Shown here one piece after another: positions 1 through 10,799 of a stretch of 64,000 nucleotides of DNA. The position numbers and the translations under genes are program-made. Each line of letters opens with the position of its first letter. Position 1 is the stretch's first letter. The stretch is from Aspidapion aeneum (Eukaryota; Arthropoda; Insecta; Coleoptera; Brentidae), in the NCBI GenBank assembly GCA_963576565.1, contig OY755040.1, positions 82,369,321-82,433,320 on the forward strand, given 5' to 3'. The notes beneath the pieces are model-generated. The model saw nothing but the letters and a program-made list of their open reading frames with translations. It made no database searches and was not told the DNA's origin.

Positions 1-37
1 CGGGATAATTTTTCAATTGACTATTTTGAGCATATAG

Positions 38-166
38 ACCATTATTATTTTGAGCCACAGAGGGCTGCGGTGGCAACAAAGCGGGTTGTTGAGAATTTGG
101 ACCATTATTATTTTGAGCCACAGGGGGCTGCGGTGGCAACAAAGCGGGTTGTTGAGAAGGTGGAGT
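38..166 (-). repeat. 63-bp in-frame tandem repeat in gag tail
   Basis: Two adjacent copies of a 63-bp unit start at about 38 and 101. A partly diverged third lies toward the window start. On the minus strand each unit encodes 21 residues rich in Gln, Pro and Asn (QQPALLPPQPP... then VAQNNNGPNS). The period is a multiple of three, so the repeat expanded without disturbing the gag reading frame. Confidence 0.8.
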
Positions 167-538
167 TTGCGGGGATTCAAAATGTAAAAGGCTATGATGG
201 CGGCTGTTCGGATTATTGCACACAGAGCAAAATTTATTAGAATTGCATTGTGATAGTTTATGTGAACTTAAACAATTTACACATAGTCGATGACGTTTGA
301 CAAGCAAGTATCGCTCATGAGGAGATTTACTGAGAAAAACAGTATAATTATAGATCGAATGCCTGGATTGGCAGATACCACAATTTTGTGAGTTGCCATT
401 ATTAGGATTCGGTGTATTAACATAAAAGTTATTGCAAGCAGGGCCTCGATTATAACTTCCTCTATTATTCAAGCGTGAGCTAGGAGAAGATTTAACCGAA
501 GGCTGAACTGAGCCACCACTTTTTGATTTATCATCTTG

Positions 539-582
539 GTATCTAATACCTTACATCAAAGTATCTAATACCTTACAACGAT
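539..582. repeat. 22-bp tandem duplication that breaks gag
   Basis: The 16-mer gtatctaataccttac occurs at 539-554 and again at 561-576, a period of 22 bp. Since 22 is not a multiple of three, the duplication shifts the gag frame and brings a TAA stop (551-553 on the minus strand) immediately after the capsid domain. Confidence 0.85.
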
Positions 583-1412
583 TATTTAAAAATACTTTTA
601 ATTGCGTGTAATTGGGCATATCAAATTTGGTATGCTCCATTTCAAACCTCTGCGAGGTATCTAAATCGATTTTTAAAAGTAATAAATTGAAAAGCACAAA
701 GTCCCACTCTGCAGTAGGAAAATTCAATAATTTTAAAGCTTCCACGTTCTCGCAGAATCTATCTACTAAATTACGCAAAGCGTGGTTCTGAGGGCTTGAA
801 ATTTTAGGTAAATTCAATATTTCATGAAAATAAGTTGTGGCCACTAACCTACGATTATCGTACCTCTGCACCAAAGTATCGTACGCAACGAGGTTATTAT
901 CATCAGTTATCGGAATATTTTTTAACAAGCCAATAGGATCTCCAGAAACCAAAGTAAGAAGCAACTGAAACTTTTGAGCGTTTGTGAAATGAGCTGCATA
1001 ATCCACAGAACTTTTATATAAATCAAAAAATGTGGGCCAGCTTTTTAAGTGACCTGAAAAACAGGGTATATCCATTCTAGGCATATTAACATTAACGTGT
1101 GGGGTACAATGGTGGCCTGTTGGTTATGGTGAAACCGACAAAGTGACGTCATGCCTTATGCATAACTCATTATAAGTGCATTTTACAGAAAAAAATTGTT
1201 CGTCAACCTCAATACGAACTTCATCTTGTTGATCTAAAGCAGAATCCGTCATCTTTTTATCCGAAATAATATCTAAATGCAACTTATTACACTCCAAATA
1301 GCAAGTTTATAAAAGAGAATAATGAGCTTTAAATTCATTAATTTTTGACGGATTTGACGAGGCCAACAAAGACAAATCATACATGATTTGATCCTTTTTA
1401 TAAAGACCCTCC

Positions 1413-1658
1413 ATTTATTTATTTTCGAGATGTCCGACATTCTTAAAATGAACCCTGTATATTATATTATTAAATAAAATTTAATTAACGTGTGTCTTTT
1501 ACCACCAAATACCAAATACCAACAACGCAAAAACGCCACAAAAAAATTAAGAGAGCGTATTAAACTTTTAAAAATAAAACTCCAAAGCAAGAAAAAAAAC
1601 CATAAGAAAATAATTCCTTATCTAATTTATTTCGCGATCAGCCGATACCTATTGTAGG
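1413..1658 (-). mobile_element. BEL/Pao LTR (distal part) and gag leader
   Basis: This AT-rich stretch lies between the gag start (1412) and the left TSD of the giant LTR element (1659). Removing that element joins it to 10800-11293, which begins with an LTR start right after a BEL integrase. I infer that it holds the 3' half of the same LTR plus the leader. I cannot place the exact LTR end or a convincing primer-binding site. Confidence 0.5.
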
Positions 1659-1663
1659 TATTT
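1659..1663. repeat. Left TSD (TATTT) of giant LTR element
   Basis: TATTT here matches TATTT at 10795-10799 exactly. It abuts both ends of the long direct-repeat element and fixes its boundaries. Confidence 0.8.
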
Positions 1664-4619
1664 TTAAGAGGATTTCGTCATCTAACGAATTTTCCCCTAC
1701 TTTTGACGTCCCAGGGTTTCGGTCGATTCAATCCTGGGATTTCGAGGGATAGACTCGATCGAAATTTTGCCTCGGGCGCCACTCTAGGAAATAAGGGAGC
1801 CTAGAGTCTCCATTGCCTCTCGGGTATGCTTTTAAACAGTGGAGAATAACCAGGTAAGTAAACTACAATTTCATTAAAAACTCAATTTCTATATATACTA
1901 TTTTTTGTGTATTTTGTCATTTTAATTTAGTGGTACAAACCCTCAAAGAAAATAACTAAATATATGCAACTCAATAAAATAAAATAAAACTATAAATCCC
2001 TTATTTCTATCAAGTAAAATAAAAAACTCCAGTTTACTCTGTTTGCCCTATTTTAGCACTGACAGTTAGGAACTTGGAAAAGCGAAAATTATGAAACAGG
2101 ACTTAAAACTCAACGCCCCATCACCTCGGAATTCTAACAAAAGGATTTAATAAATCTGGTTAGGTCCGATTAGATCGGATGGGTGTTAGTTGAGTACTGA
2201 TTTCTTTTTGCCCCAAAAAGACTTTCCCAGCATAAATAAAAAAAAATTGCAGAAAGATTTCCTTAAACAGCTGGTAGTTAATTACATACTATAATTTTAC
2301 AAATTTACGGCTATTTAACTGGAAGAAAACGAAACTTTACCAACTTCTGAACTGAAGTTTCACAGGACTGGTCGGGGCATATATGTCTCGCGGTTCGGTT
2401 CGGTTCGGTAACAGGTTATGTACAAAAGAAACGGAAAAAAAATAATTAAACAGAATATTTACAAATAGAAACGGAGTGAGGTACCACTTTTACAGGTTTA
2501 ATTTACGGTGAGAGCATATATGTCTTACGGTAACAGGTAACAGGTTATTTACAAAAGAAACGGATACAAAATTTAACTATACCAACTTTTAAGTTTATAA
2601 GGTCGCGGTGGAACACGGATCTAAAGGGGCAATAACGAGGCAATAATCGTGACAGAAAAAAAGTCGTTAATTATGAAAAATAAAAAGAGAATTAAGAAGA
2701 AATTAATAAATACCAGGTTTTATGTAAACGGGAGAGCTGGCTGCACAAAGCCGGGATGATTATGAATCGGTGACGAAACATACAGCCCACAAAACATAAT
2801 CTATAGCTTTGTTATTATTTTTGCTTCCTCGAAAGAGAACAAAAATAATAACAAAAAAACGGAAAACGGGAAACGAGAACGGGGGTTTAGCAAAGCGCTA
2901 CAGTTATGAGTCGCTGATGAAACATACGGCCCACGAAACATAATCTATAGCTTTGTTATCATTTTTGCTTCCTTGAAAGAGAACAAAAATAATAAAGAAA
3001 ACGGGAAACGAGGACGGGGGTTTAGCAAAGCGCTACAATTATAAGTCGGTGACGAAACATACAGCCCACGAAATATAATCTATAGCTTTGTGATCATTTT
3101 TGCTACCTCAAAAGAGAACAAAAATAATAATAAAAAAACGGGAAACGAGGACGGGGGTTTAACAAAGCGCTACAATTATGAGTCGGTGACGAAACATACG
3201 GCCCACAAAACATAATCTATAGCTTTGTTATCATTTTCGCTTCCTTGAAAGAGAACAAAAATAATATAAAAAAAAACGGGAAACGAGGACGGGGGGTTTA
3301 GCAAAGCGCTACAATTATAAGTCAGTGACGAAACATACAGCCCACGAAATATAATCTATAGCTTTGTTATCATTTTTGCTTCCCCGAAAGAGAACAAAAA
3401 TAATAATAAAAAAAACGGGAACCGGGAAACGAGGACGAGGGTTTAGCAAAGCGCTATAATTATAAGTCGGCGACGAAACATACAGCCCACGAAATATATT
3501 CTATAACTTTGTTATCATTTTTGTTTCCTCGAAAGAGAACAAAAATAATAATAAAAAAAACGGGAAACGAGGACGGGGGTTTAGCAAAGCGCTACAATTA
3601 TAAGTCGGTGACGAAACATACAGCCCACGAAGTATAATCTATAGCTTTGTTATCATGTTTGCTTCCTCGAAAGAGAACAAAAATAATAATAAAAAACGGG
3701 AAACGAGGACGGGGGTTTAGCAAAGCGCTACAATTATAAGTCGGTGACGAAACATACAGCCCACGAAATATAATCTATAGCTTTGTTATCATTTTTGCTT
3801 CCTCGAAAGAGAACAAAAATAATAATAAAAAAACGGTAAACGGGAAGAGGACGGGGGTTTAGCAAAGCGCTACAATTATAAGTCGGTGACGAAACATACA
3901 GCCCACGAAATATAATCTTTGCTTTGTTATTTCTCGAAAGAGAACAAAAATAATAAAAACCAGGAAAAGGGAAACTGGTGTGTCAAATCCGGGATGATTA
4001 TTACTTGGTGACGAACTTGCAGCCCACAAGTAATAAACCCGATTTGTTTCTTAATTTACTTGCGAAAGAAAATTAATAAATACCAGAAAACATGTAAGAT
4101 ACTAACGGGAAAGCATGGAATCGGGAAAGGACAAACAAGTAATTTGCACGGTTCAAAATAAATTCAAATCAAATAGAATTATAAAAACTTTGACTAGGCA
4201 AAAACGAGGTTTCTTTTATAAATCCCATTCTTACCAGAAACCGGTCGACATCTACACACACCGCGTACCACCTATACATTGTGCTCGAACGAGAAACAAA
4301 TTTCCAATCCCCGTATGGGCGAAGGCATTGCTGTTTTATAGGCTAGAGCTCGGCTACAAATCGAGAACCAACGGAAATAACCGAATGAAACCCAACCACG
4401 TTTTTAAAAATTAACGTGGATTGACTTATTGGGAATATTATTTTATCTAGTCTTTTTGCAACAAACGTTTTGAGAGGCTTTAATGACATTCATATGTCAA
4501 AACGACAAAATTAATAAGCGAAAATTGAGTCAGGTTTCAGTAAAAATATTTTTTAACTGTCTGAGCTTAAATAGTCTAGAAAATTAATTAAAACAAAAAA
4601 AAATAGTAACTTCGTTACA
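1664..4619 (-). repeat. 3' LTR of giant LTR element (2956 bp)
   Basis: Direct repeat of 8228-10794. Sequence is closely similar over the outer 1.1 kb and identical over several hundred bases around 4085-4490. It contains nine or ten tandem units of about 137 bp (2745-4060), against six or seven in the other LTR, which explains most of the length difference. It also lacks about 27 bp present at 10659-10685. The terminal dinucleotide at the left end is damaged (TTAAGAGG instead of TGTAAGAGG on the plus strand). Confidence 0.88.
2745..4060. repeat. Tandem ~137-bp repeat array in 3' LTR, each unit with a conserved hairpin
   Basis: About nine regular units plus one diverged unit at the right end (around 4000-4040). 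Each contains the core ggtgacgaaacatac followed by agcccac. The core is enclosed by short inverted flanks that change together between units: attataag pairs with ..atataat, attatgag pairs with ..acataat, and in the last unit ttacttg pairs with caagtaa. The remainder of each unit holds the phrases tttagcaaagcgct and ctatagctttgttatca. Confidence 0.9.
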
Positions 4620-4632
4620 TTCCCCATCTACT
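4620..4632 (-). promoter_or_regulatory. Polypurine tract of giant LTR element
   Basis: The minus strand reads GTAGATGGGGAA directly followed by the LTR start TGTAACG. This is the expected position and composition of the plus-strand DNA primer. Confidence 0.75.
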
Positions 4633-5456
4633 TCGGCAAAAAAAAAGAACAAAAAAAGAAACTCAATGACTACCTTTCTTTTTTCCTTTTTTTTTAACCT
4701 TACAAACGATTTAAAAAAATTTAAAAAAACTAAATTAAACAAATAAAAAAAAAACAAAACCTGCATTTCTGTCTGATCATATCCATCGCTAGTGCCTCTT
4801 AATGCTCTTAATAGTCTGGAGGGCCGACATCCAATGCATCAGATTTCGGTACAACTCAGGGGCGGCACTTAAAGTTGAGCGGTTTTACGGAACACCCCTC
4901 TACAAGGGGTTAAAATGCAGAACCTTGATGAACACCAAGGGAGCAGATTTCTCACCATATGAAGCACCCTTAACCTCCTGCGCTTTCCTTAGAACCCAAA
5001 TGTTGGTTTACAGAAACTCCAATGCTAAACATATTTTGGTATTGTAGCTTCGGTATTTAAAATACACCATTTTCCTCGACTAAAGAAATTGTGTCTAGCG
5101 GTGTTATTTTTATCGGCGAGTTATTTTAGGTTGTGGTGACAACTTGTAGCGGTTACTTCAAGGTAAACCTACTACACGGTCTGTAGTGCCCCTAAATTTA
5201 GTAGGGGTTGGCAGAACATTACTCACTAGACCTAGACCACTTTGGATCGGATCTGAGTAACAATTTTTCATAACAAATTGTTAAAATTTTCTAATGGGAT
5301 ACTGGCGACAGCGGTTACAAAGTCGGTCATTTCATTTATTTTACCTCCTTAGGAGCCAGTATGGTGGTTTCCTCAATTGTATACATTGTAATTTACAACA
5401 CCCTTAAGCTCTGAAAAGAGCTGTTCGGAAAGTGTACTGGTTAGATCTACTTTATT
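4633..5456. other. Interior of giant LTR element, 3' portion, no gene seen
   Basis: Homopurine/homopyrimidine-rich sequence near 4640-4760 is followed by unremarkable sequence. No open frame here resembles a known retroelement protein. Confidence 0.5.
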
Positions 5457-5752
5457 GTTCATGCGGATGGTTCTGCCTTGAGGTTAAGTCGGAGTTTGCG
5501 AAAGAGTCTACGTTGCTACTGACGGTACTTCAAAGTACATCAAGTGGGGCTTTCGAAGGAACTCGCAACTTGAAGGAATAGCCTTGGACTGTGTATGTGG
5601 TAGTGCTCATGCGGATGGTTCTGCCTTGAGGTTAAGTCGGAGTTTGCGAAAGGGCTTATGGTGCTAATGACGCTACGTCAAAATTCATCAAGTTGAGCTT
5701 TCGAAGTAGACTCGGTAACTTCAGAGCAGCTTTGGAGTGACTTTGCGGTACT
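5457..5752. repeat. Imperfect 148-bp tandem duplication in element interior
   Basis: The phrase atgcggatggttctgccttg with gttaagtcggagtttgcgaa recurs at 5457 and 5605, a period of about 148 bp. Similarity continues through atcaagt..agctttcgaag before decaying. Confidence 0.75.
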
Positions 5753-5834
5753 AATTGACCAGGTTGAGTGCGGAATTTGCTTCAAGTTCAATTTTTGGTG
5801 AGGGGTAGTACCCGGACCATCGGGTTTTGGATCT

Positions 5835-7365
5835 CGGAGTTATAACTTTTGGCGGTTTCCAGAAATATAAGTTTTTTTCCGGAAATACTCCCGAATTACA
5901 GAAGGGATTTAAGTAATTTTAGCAACTCTAATCTGGATATTGACTGACCATCGGATTTTTCTACAGAGTGGTTGCTACATTATAACTTTTGGTGGATTCC
6001 AAAGGTATAAGTTGTTTACTGAAGCATCGGAAATACTGTATTTATAGTGACCATCATGTTTTGGATCTAGAAGTTATAACTTTTGGCGGGTTCCAAAGTT
6101 ATTAGTTGCTGCCGGAAATACCCCGGGATTACAGAAAGGATTTAAGTAATATTATCTCCGAGTCTGGATTTTGACTGACCATCAGATATTTTCTACAGGT
6201 TGACTGCTAAGTTATAACGTTTGGCGGTTTCCAAAGTTATAAGTTGATTGATCACCGGTTTTTTTTTCTCCAGAGGATTCATGGCTGCTGAGTTATAACT
6301 GTATGCCCGCAGTTAGAAAAACGATAACTGCAATGGACTGTATATATTTTATTAAATGAAAGCGCGAACAAACATAAATATATTGATACGAAATCACGAA
6401 ATAATCAAAGGTCCATAGGTTAATTGTTGCTACCACACAACGGAAATCAGAAACAAAGCACTCACCAGTTTGCAGCCAATTTCTCCACGTTCCAGGGGCC
6501 CCTGTCTTGATCTAATGATGGCACCACGTAGCTGAAGGGCTGAAGTTTCTAGTTCTATGCTTCAGTACACCAAAATCGAGTACTTTCAAGTGTAGAAATT
6601 TGTAATAGTTGGAGAAAGCAATTATCACGCCATTTTTCTCGAGGCGGTAGAAAGGATCTCTCTGATTCTTGGTGCGCATGTCAAATGCGCGAAAAATGTA
6701 CTCTGTCCTTCATCCAATTGTGTGGTTTTAAAATTTTAAAACAACCGCGAAATTTAGCGGGAGCTAACAATAACTTTTAGCCATTTTCAAAGTTATAAGT
6801 TGACTGATTACCGGTTTCTTTCTTCAGAGGCTTGATGGCTGCTGTATTATAACTTTTGGTGGGTTCCAAAGTTATAAAGTTTTTTTTAAGTACCCTTGAA
6901 TTATTGGAAAAAAAATAGATTAAATCTTAGAAAATAATCATCGGGTTTTGGAACTTCGGAGTTATAACTTTTGGCAGTTTCCAAAGTTATAAGTTGTTGT
7001 CGGAAGCCCCTTAACTTTTTGAAGAGGTTAAAAAAAATTATTATTTTTTTTTTAAATAACTGGACTTAAACTAACCACCGTGTTTCGGATCTTGGAGCTA
7101 TAACTTTTGGCGGTTTCTAAAGTTATAAGTTGTTACCGGAAATACCCCTAAATTACAGAAGGCTATTTAAGTAATCTTAGGAACTCTAATCTGGTTATAA
7201 CTTTTGGCGGTTTCCAAAGTTATAAGTTGACTAAATACCGGTTTCTTTCTTCAGAGGCTTGATGGCTGCTGCATTATAACTTTTGAGCGGGTTCCAAAGT
7301 TATAAGGTATTTTTGAAGCGTCCTTAAATTATTGGAGTTATAACTTTTGGCGGTTTCCAATAGAG
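5835..7365. repeat. Dispersed palindromic repeats (gttataactttTGG...CCAaagttataa)
   Basis: About eleven copies of a self-complementary unit of about 36 bp: ttataacttttgg, then a short cggttt-like loop, then ccaaagttataa. Approximate positions are 5838, 5972, 6073, 6212, 6768, 6846, 6960, 7098, 7194, 7274 and 7337. Arms are nearly perfect inverted complements, and the loop varies more (cggttt, tgggtt, cgggtt, cagttt). Spacing is irregular. This occupies the 5' half of the interior of the giant LTR element. Confidence 0.85.
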
Positions 7366-8205
7366 TCTGGCAATTATAATTACTTCTCAACCAAAAAGGC
7401 TCATAATTGTTTTCAATTTTTAAAAACTGGAAATTGGAGGCAAAACTTCTGCCAATTTTCGTACCTTCCCAACCAAAAGGATATTAAATACTGAATGTGT
7501 TTCGGACCGTTACGTTGTAAGATTTAAATTGTTACTTGAGATAACTTAAATTTGCTAAACTAATAACTTCTCAACCAAAAACCAGTTGTACTTAACGAAG
7601 ATTTTTTTCAATAAATTAAAAAAATTTCGAACGTTTCCATAAAAATGACTCTTAATAAGGATTGTCTATTTTGCAGTTTTTTTTTTTATTTCATGAACTT
7701 TATAGAAATAAATAAAGTCTGACAATTTTAAAGACTTCTCAACGGAAAAGACCACGACTATAAAGCATATGTACTTTGCAGTTTTAAGATTAAAAAAATA
7801 TATATTTTAAAAATTTAGCCTGGAAATTTTTTGTTCCTTTTAACATTAAACCGGTTTTTATTTAACATTTTGGGTTACAGCGATTGCAAATTAGATGAAT
7901 TTTTATTTTCTAAAAGCCTGCCAACATTAGATACTACTCAACCAAAAAAATACATAGATTGTTTACGGGTCCTACTTTTCGATTTCTAAAGCAAGACACC
8001 GTTTATAAGCCCCCCTTTTTGTTTATGTACGTATCTCAAAAATTGGGGATCCCGCGATTTTTAGTGTTTACGATCAGAAAAAAAAGGTAAATGTTTTCCT
8101 GAAATGATGAACCTACAGAATTAGGCCTAAGAAATGCCTTATTATCTTTAAAACACAATATTTAAATCACCTTTGTGTTCTGTGCTAAAATTTTAACAAA
8201 CATTG
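7366..8205. other. Interior of giant LTR element next to PBS, no gene seen
   Basis: No recognisable coding region. The phrase ctcaaccaaaa or a close variant recurs at about 7385, 7460, 7567, 7738 and 7935, each shortly after an acttctc- or actactc-like lead. This is where gag would normally begin, but no gag-like protein is encoded. Confidence 0.5.
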
Positions 8206-8223
8206 GTCCCTGCTCGGACGCCA
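8206..8223 (-). promoter_or_regulatory. Primer-binding site, tRNA-Lys(UUU)-like
   Basis: The plus strand reads gtccctgctcggacgcca, which resembles the 3' end of an animal tRNA-Lys(UUU) including CCA, with two mismatches by my recollection of that tRNA. The minus strand therefore carries TGGCGTCCGAGCAGGGAC four bases after the 5' LTR end. This fixes the element's orientation. Confidence 0.8.
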
Positions 8224-8227
8224 AATT

Positions 8228-10794
8228 TGTAAGAGGATTTCGTCATCTAACGAATTTTCCCCTACTTTTGACGTCCCAGGGTTTCGGTCGATTCAATCCT
8301 TGGATTTCGAGGGATAGAATCGATCGAAATTTTGCCTCGGGCGCCACTCTAGGAAATAAGGGAGCCTAGAGTCTCCCTTGCCTCTCGGGTATGCTTTTAA
8401 ACAGTGGAGAATAACCAGGTAAGTAAACTACAATTTCATTAAAAACTCAATTTCTATAAATACTATTTTTTGTGTATTTTGTCATTTTAATTTAGTGGTA
8501 CAAACCCTCAAAGAAAATAACTAAATATATGCAACTTAATAAAATAAAATAAAACTATAAATCCCTTATTTCTGTCAAGTAAAATAAAAAACTCCAGTTT
8601 ACTCTGTTTGCTCTATTTTACCACAGACAGTTAGGAAATTGGAAAAGCGAAAATTATGAAACAGGACTTAAAACTCAACGCCCCATAAAACTCAACGCCC
8701 CATCACCTCGGAATTCTAACAAAAGGATTTAATAAATCTGGTTAGGTCCGATTAGATCGGATGGGTGTTAGTTGAGTACTGATTTCTTTTTGCCCCAAAG
8801 ACTTTTCCCAACATAAATAAAAAAAAATTTGCAGAAAGATTTCCTTAAACAGCTGGTAGTTAATTACATACTATAATTTTACAAATTTACGGCTATTTAA
8901 CTGGAAGAAAACGAAACTTTACCAACTTTGAAGTTTCACAGGACTGGTCGGGGCATATATGTCTCGCGGTTCGGTTCGGTAACAGGTTATGTACAAAAGA
9001 AACGGAAAAAAATAATTAAACAGAAAATTTACAAATAGAAACGGAGTGTGGTACCACTTTTACAGGTTTAATTTACGGTGAGAGCATATATGTCTTACGG
9101 TAACAGGTAACAGGTTATTTACAAAAGAAACGGATACAAAATTTGACTATACCAACTTTTAAGTTTATAAGGTCGCGGTGGAACACGGGTCTAAAGGGGC
9201 AATAACGAGGCAATAATCGTGACAGAAAAAAAATCGTTAATTATGAAAAATAAAAAGAGAATTAAGAAGAAATTAATAAATACCAGGTTTTATGTAAACG
9301 GGAGAGCTGGCTGCACAAAGCCGGGAAGATTATGAGTCGGTGACGAAACGTACGGCCCACGAAACATAATCTATAGCTTTGTTATCATTTTTGCTTCCTT
9401 GAAAGAGAACAAAAATAATAAAAAAAACGGGAAACGAGGACGGGCGTTTAGCAAAGCGCTACAATTATAAGTCGGTGACGAAACATACAGCCCACGAAAT
9501 ATAATCTATAGCTTTGTGATCATTTTCGCTTCCTCAAAAGAGAACAAAAATAATAATAAAAAAACGGGAAACGAGGACAGGGGTTTAGCAAAGCGCGACA
9601 ATTATGAGTCGGTGACGAAACACACGGCCCACGAAACATAATCTATAGCTTTGTTATCATTTTTGCTTTCTTGAAAGAGAACAAAAATAATAATAAAAAA
9701 AACGGGAAACGAGGACGAGGGTTTAGCAAAGCGCTATAATTATAAGTCGGTGACGAAACATACAGCCCAGGAAATATATTCTATAACTTTGTTATTATTT
9801 TTGTTTCCTCGAAAGAGAACAAAAATAATAATTAAAAAAACGGGAAACAAGGACGGGGGTTTAGCAAAGCGCTACAATTATAAGTCGGTGACGAAACATA
9901 CAGCCCACGAAATATAATCTATAGCTTTGTTATCATTTTTGCTTCCTCGAAAGAGAACAAAAGTAATAATAAAAAAACGGTAAACGGGAAAAGAGGACGG
10001 GGGTTTAGCAAAGCGCTACAATTATAAGTCGGTGACGAAACATACAGCCCACGAAATATAATCTTTGCTTTGTTATCATTTTTGCTTTCTCGAAAGAGAA
10101 CAAAAATAATAAAAACCAGGAAAAACCGAACTGGTGTGTCAAATCCGGGATGATTATTACTTGGTGACGAACGTGCAGCCCACAAGTAATAAACCCGATT
10201 TGTTTCTTAATTTACTTGCGAAAGAAAATTAATAAATACCAGAAAACATGTAAGATACTAACGGGAAAGCATGGAATCGGGAAAGGACAAACAAGTAATT
10301 TGCACGGTTCAAAATAAATTCAAATCAAATAGAATTATAAAAACTTTGACTAGGCAAAAACGAGGTTTCTTTTATAAATCCCATTCTTACCAGAAACCGG
10401 TCGACATCTACACACACCGCGTACCACCTATACATTGTGCTCGAACGAGAAACAAATTTCCAATCCCCGTATGGGCGAAGGCATTGCTGTTTTATAGGCT
10501 AGAGCTCGGCTACAAATCGAGAACCAACGGAAATAACCGAATGAAACCCAACCACGTTTTTAAAAATTAACGTGGATTGACTTATTGGGAATATTATTTT
10601 ATCTAGTCTTTTTGCAACAAACGTTTTGAGAGGCTTTAATGACATTCATATGTCAAAACGGCATTTTTCATCGGAAAATATAAAACAAAATTAATATGCG
10701 AAAATTGAGTCAGGTTTCAGTAAAAATATTTTTTAACTGTCTAAGCTTTAAATAGTCTAGAAAATTAATTAAAACAATAAAAAACTTCGTTACA
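8228..10794 (-). repeat. 5' LTR of giant LTR element (2567 bp)
   Basis: On the minus strand it starts TGTAACGAAG at 10794 and ends CTCTTACA at 8228, the canonical TG...CA. A four-base spacer then leads to the primer-binding site. It carries a short extra duplication near 8680-8700 (aactcaacgccccat twice) that is absent from the other LTR. This LTR should hold the promoter, but I could not single out a convincing TATA box or polyadenylation signal. Confidence 0.88.
9325..10215. repeat. Tandem ~137-bp repeat array in 5' LTR
   Basis: Same unit as the array in the other LTR, with six regular copies plus the diverged terminal unit (around 10150-10195). The difference of about three units accounts for the approximately 410-bp offset between the two LTRs. 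Confidence 0.9.
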
Positions 10795-10799
10795 TATTT
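10795..10799. repeat. Right TSD (TATTT) of giant LTR element
   Basis: A 5-bp direct repeat of 1659-1663, directly outside the 5' LTR terminus (TGTAACGAAG on the minus strand). Confidence 0.8.

Larger units (their letters stand above)
1..1412 (-). pseudogene. BEL/Pao gag polyprotein fragment (broken, cut by window edge)
   Basis: Read on the minus strand from an ATG near 1412 (MEGLYKKDQIMYD...), this is a BEL/Pao gag. The capsid-like domain (551-1084) has the family signature FSGHLKSWPTFFDLYKSSV and QRYDNRRLVATTYFHEI. It is followed at about 370-180 by CCHC-type knuckles (HRLCVNCLSSHKLSQC, FCSVCNN...HHSLLHF) and a Pro/Gln/Asn-rich tail. Lesions are visible: an in-frame TAA shortly after the N-terminus (near 1308), another TAA just upstream of 1084, and a 22-bp tandem duplication at 539-582 that shifts the frame and creates the stop at 551. 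The protease and pol would lie left of the window. This gag is read away from the LTR remnant at 1413-1658 and so belongs to a different BEL copy from the integrase at 14242-15525. It is a pseudogene. Confidence 0.88.
1664..10794 (-). mobile_element. Giant-LTR non-coding LTR retrotransposon (LARD-like), complete
   Basis: A 9.13 kb element on the minus strand is flanked by a perfect 5-bp TSD, TATTT (1659-1663 and 10795-10799). It has two long direct repeats (LTRs) of 2956 and 2567 bp. They start TGTAACGAAG and end CTCTTACA, with one base lost at the left terminus. A primer-binding site and a polypurine tract sit exactly where they should. The 3.6 kb interior (4620-8227) contains no gag, protease, RT, RNase H or integrase that I can recognise, and its longest open frames are short and unlike known proteins. 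It must therefore move with enzymes supplied in trans. Large non-coding LTR elements (LARDs) are known mainly from plants, and LTRs this long are unusual in insects. It inserted into a BEL/Pao LTR. Another LTR of the same family lies at 63194-64000 in the opposite orientation. Confidence 0.88.

Noticed and set aside
2905..2940. Hammerhead-like CTGATGA...GAAAC in one unit of the giant LTR array
   Set aside because: Only this unit has CTGATGA; the others read GGTGACGA, which breaks the core. No complementary stem II lies between the two boxes.
4584..4766. Hydrophobic 60-codon frame as a small membrane protein
   Set aside because: It is a translation of the A/T-rich polypurine region (Phe/Leu/Lys runs) of the giant LTR element.
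8206..8223. tRNA gene
   Set aside because: Only the 3' end of a tRNA-Lys-like sequence is present, with CCA encoded. That fits a primer-binding site, not a gene.
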